A DNA stretch of 6,323 bases. It comes from Balneolales bacterium. Lineage in GTDB: Bacteria > Bacteroidota > Rhodothermia > Balneolales > Natronogracilivirgulaceae. The stretch is from assembly GCA_007127665.1 (NCBI GenBank), contig SKYY01000211.1, positions 1 to 6,323 of the forward strand. Reading direction: 5' to 3'. A model generated the notes under the pieces. That model saw only the letters and a program-made list of their open reading frames with translations. It made no database searches and was not told the origin of the DNA. Position numbers and translations under genes: made by a program. Positions 5,720-6,323 of the stretch are shown one piece after another (the stretch's first letter is position 1; each line of letters opens with the position of its first letter).

Positions 5720-6323
5720 ATGAAATTCGGAGTAATAGTATTTCCCGGATCCAATTGTGATCACGACGCATACCATGCCCTGAAGCATGAGCACGGCATT
5801 GACACCACCTTTATCTGGCACAAGGATACGGACCTCGGGAACGTGGACGGCATCATCATTCCCGGTGGTTTTTCGTATGGCGACTACCTGCGAAGCGGGG
5901 CTATTGCCCGGTTCTCACCCGTAATGAATGAGGTAGCCGGTTTTGCCGGAAAGGGCGGACCGGTGCTCGGCATTTGCAACGGCTTTCAAATCCTGCTGGA
6001 AGCGAATCTGCTCCCGGGCACCATGATGCACAATGAACAGCTGAGGTTTACCTGCAAGTTTGTCCATCTGCTATGCCAGAACCGCAATACCCCTTTTACA
6101 TCCAGCATACCTGAAGACCGGATATTATCCATCCCTGTGGCGCACGGAGAAGGGAACTATTATGCCGACGAAGACCTTCTCAGGAGGCTGGAAGACGGAA
6201 ATCAGATCGTTTTCAGATATTGCACCAATGAGGGCAATCTCACGCCTGAAGCGAATCCGAACGGATCAACGGCTAATATTGCCGGCATATGCAGCGGAAA
6301 GGGTAATGTGGTAGGCATGATGC
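5720..6323 (+). CDS. purQ: Phosphoribosylformylglycinamidine synthase subunit PurQ, 3' end cut by window edge
   Basis: This frame gives 201 codons, open to the window edge. It encodes the class-I glutamine amidotransferase subunit of FGAM synthase, which hydrolyses glutamine and passes ammonia to PurL. It starts [14 protein letters not shown], the canonical PurQ N-terminus. It continues with [19 protein letters not shown] (45-63), [13 protein letters not shown] with the nucleophile Cys86, LLPG.M..N (around 98-106), [16 protein letters not shown] and NPNGS, and breaks off at VVGMM. The family's PHPE motif, with the catalytic His and Glu, would follow immediately, so only the last part (roughly 25-35 residues) is missing. 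The ATG has an A-rich leader and no Shine-Dalgarno sequence. It is most likely in one operon with purS despite the repeat-filled gap. Confidence 0.97.
   Translation, partial: MKFGVIVFPGSNCDHDAYHALKHEHGIDTTFIWHKDTDLGNVDGIIIPGGFSYGDYLRSGAIARFSPVMNEVAGFAGKGGPVLGICNGFQILLEANLLPGTMMHNEQLRFTCKFVHLLCQNRNTPFTSSIPEDRILSIPVAHGEGNYYADEDLLRRLEDGNQIVFRYCTNEGNLTPEANPNGSTANIAGICSGKGNVVGMM

Noticed and set aside
5600..5821. A 73-codon minus-strand frame over the purQ start
   Set aside because: It is antisense to the purQ N-terminus and repeat unit 3, with no family features.

Overview
This window looks like chromosomal DNA from a Gram-negative bacterium of the Bacteroidota–Rhodothermota–Balneolota assemblage. 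Three things point there: an outer-membrane PorV/PorQ-family (UPF0164-type) beta-barrel protein; start sites preceded by A-rich leaders rather than strong Shine-Dalgarno sequences; and separate PurS and PurQ subunits, as in Rhodothermota/Balneolota-like lineages, rather than the single large PurL of many Bacteroidia. The phylum is inferred from gene content and was not tested.

The left half is transcribed leftwards (minus strand). dnaN, the DNA polymerase III sliding clamp (1462-2577), is followed after 7 nt by an S-adenosyl-L-methionine hydrolase of the DUF62/SAM hydroxide adenosyltransferase family (648-1454). A 223-nt gap comes next, then a partial STAS/SpoIIAA-like small protein that runs off the left edge (2-424). 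dnaN has no dnaA beside it; its upstream neighbour is divergent.

The right half is transcribed rightwards. It holds a PorV/PorQ-family outer-membrane protein (2815-3903), miaA (3900-4865, a GTG start overlapping the previous stop by 4 nt), purS (5106-5360) and the 5' part of purQ (5720 to the window end). MiaA prenylates A37 of UNN-decoding tRNAs. PurS and PurQ are the small and glutaminase subunits of FGAM synthase, step 4 of purine synthesis, which also needs PurL (not in the window).

The unusual content lies in the two gaps around purS. Between miaA and purS is a C-rich, G-poor tandem array of eight 17-18 bp units. Between purS and purQ, where these genes normally abut, 359 nt hold three tandem diverged copies of a 95-115 bp unit. 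Each copy can fold into a long outer stem enclosing a small hairpin and a nearly invariant unpaired segment (core ACACAGGAGCATGATTA). The stem arms differ between copies but mostly stay complementary, which points to selection on a folded RNA or DNA element. Each unit also begins with ATG in a context like the purQ start. I do not recognise this element; it is the best candidate for something undescribed here.
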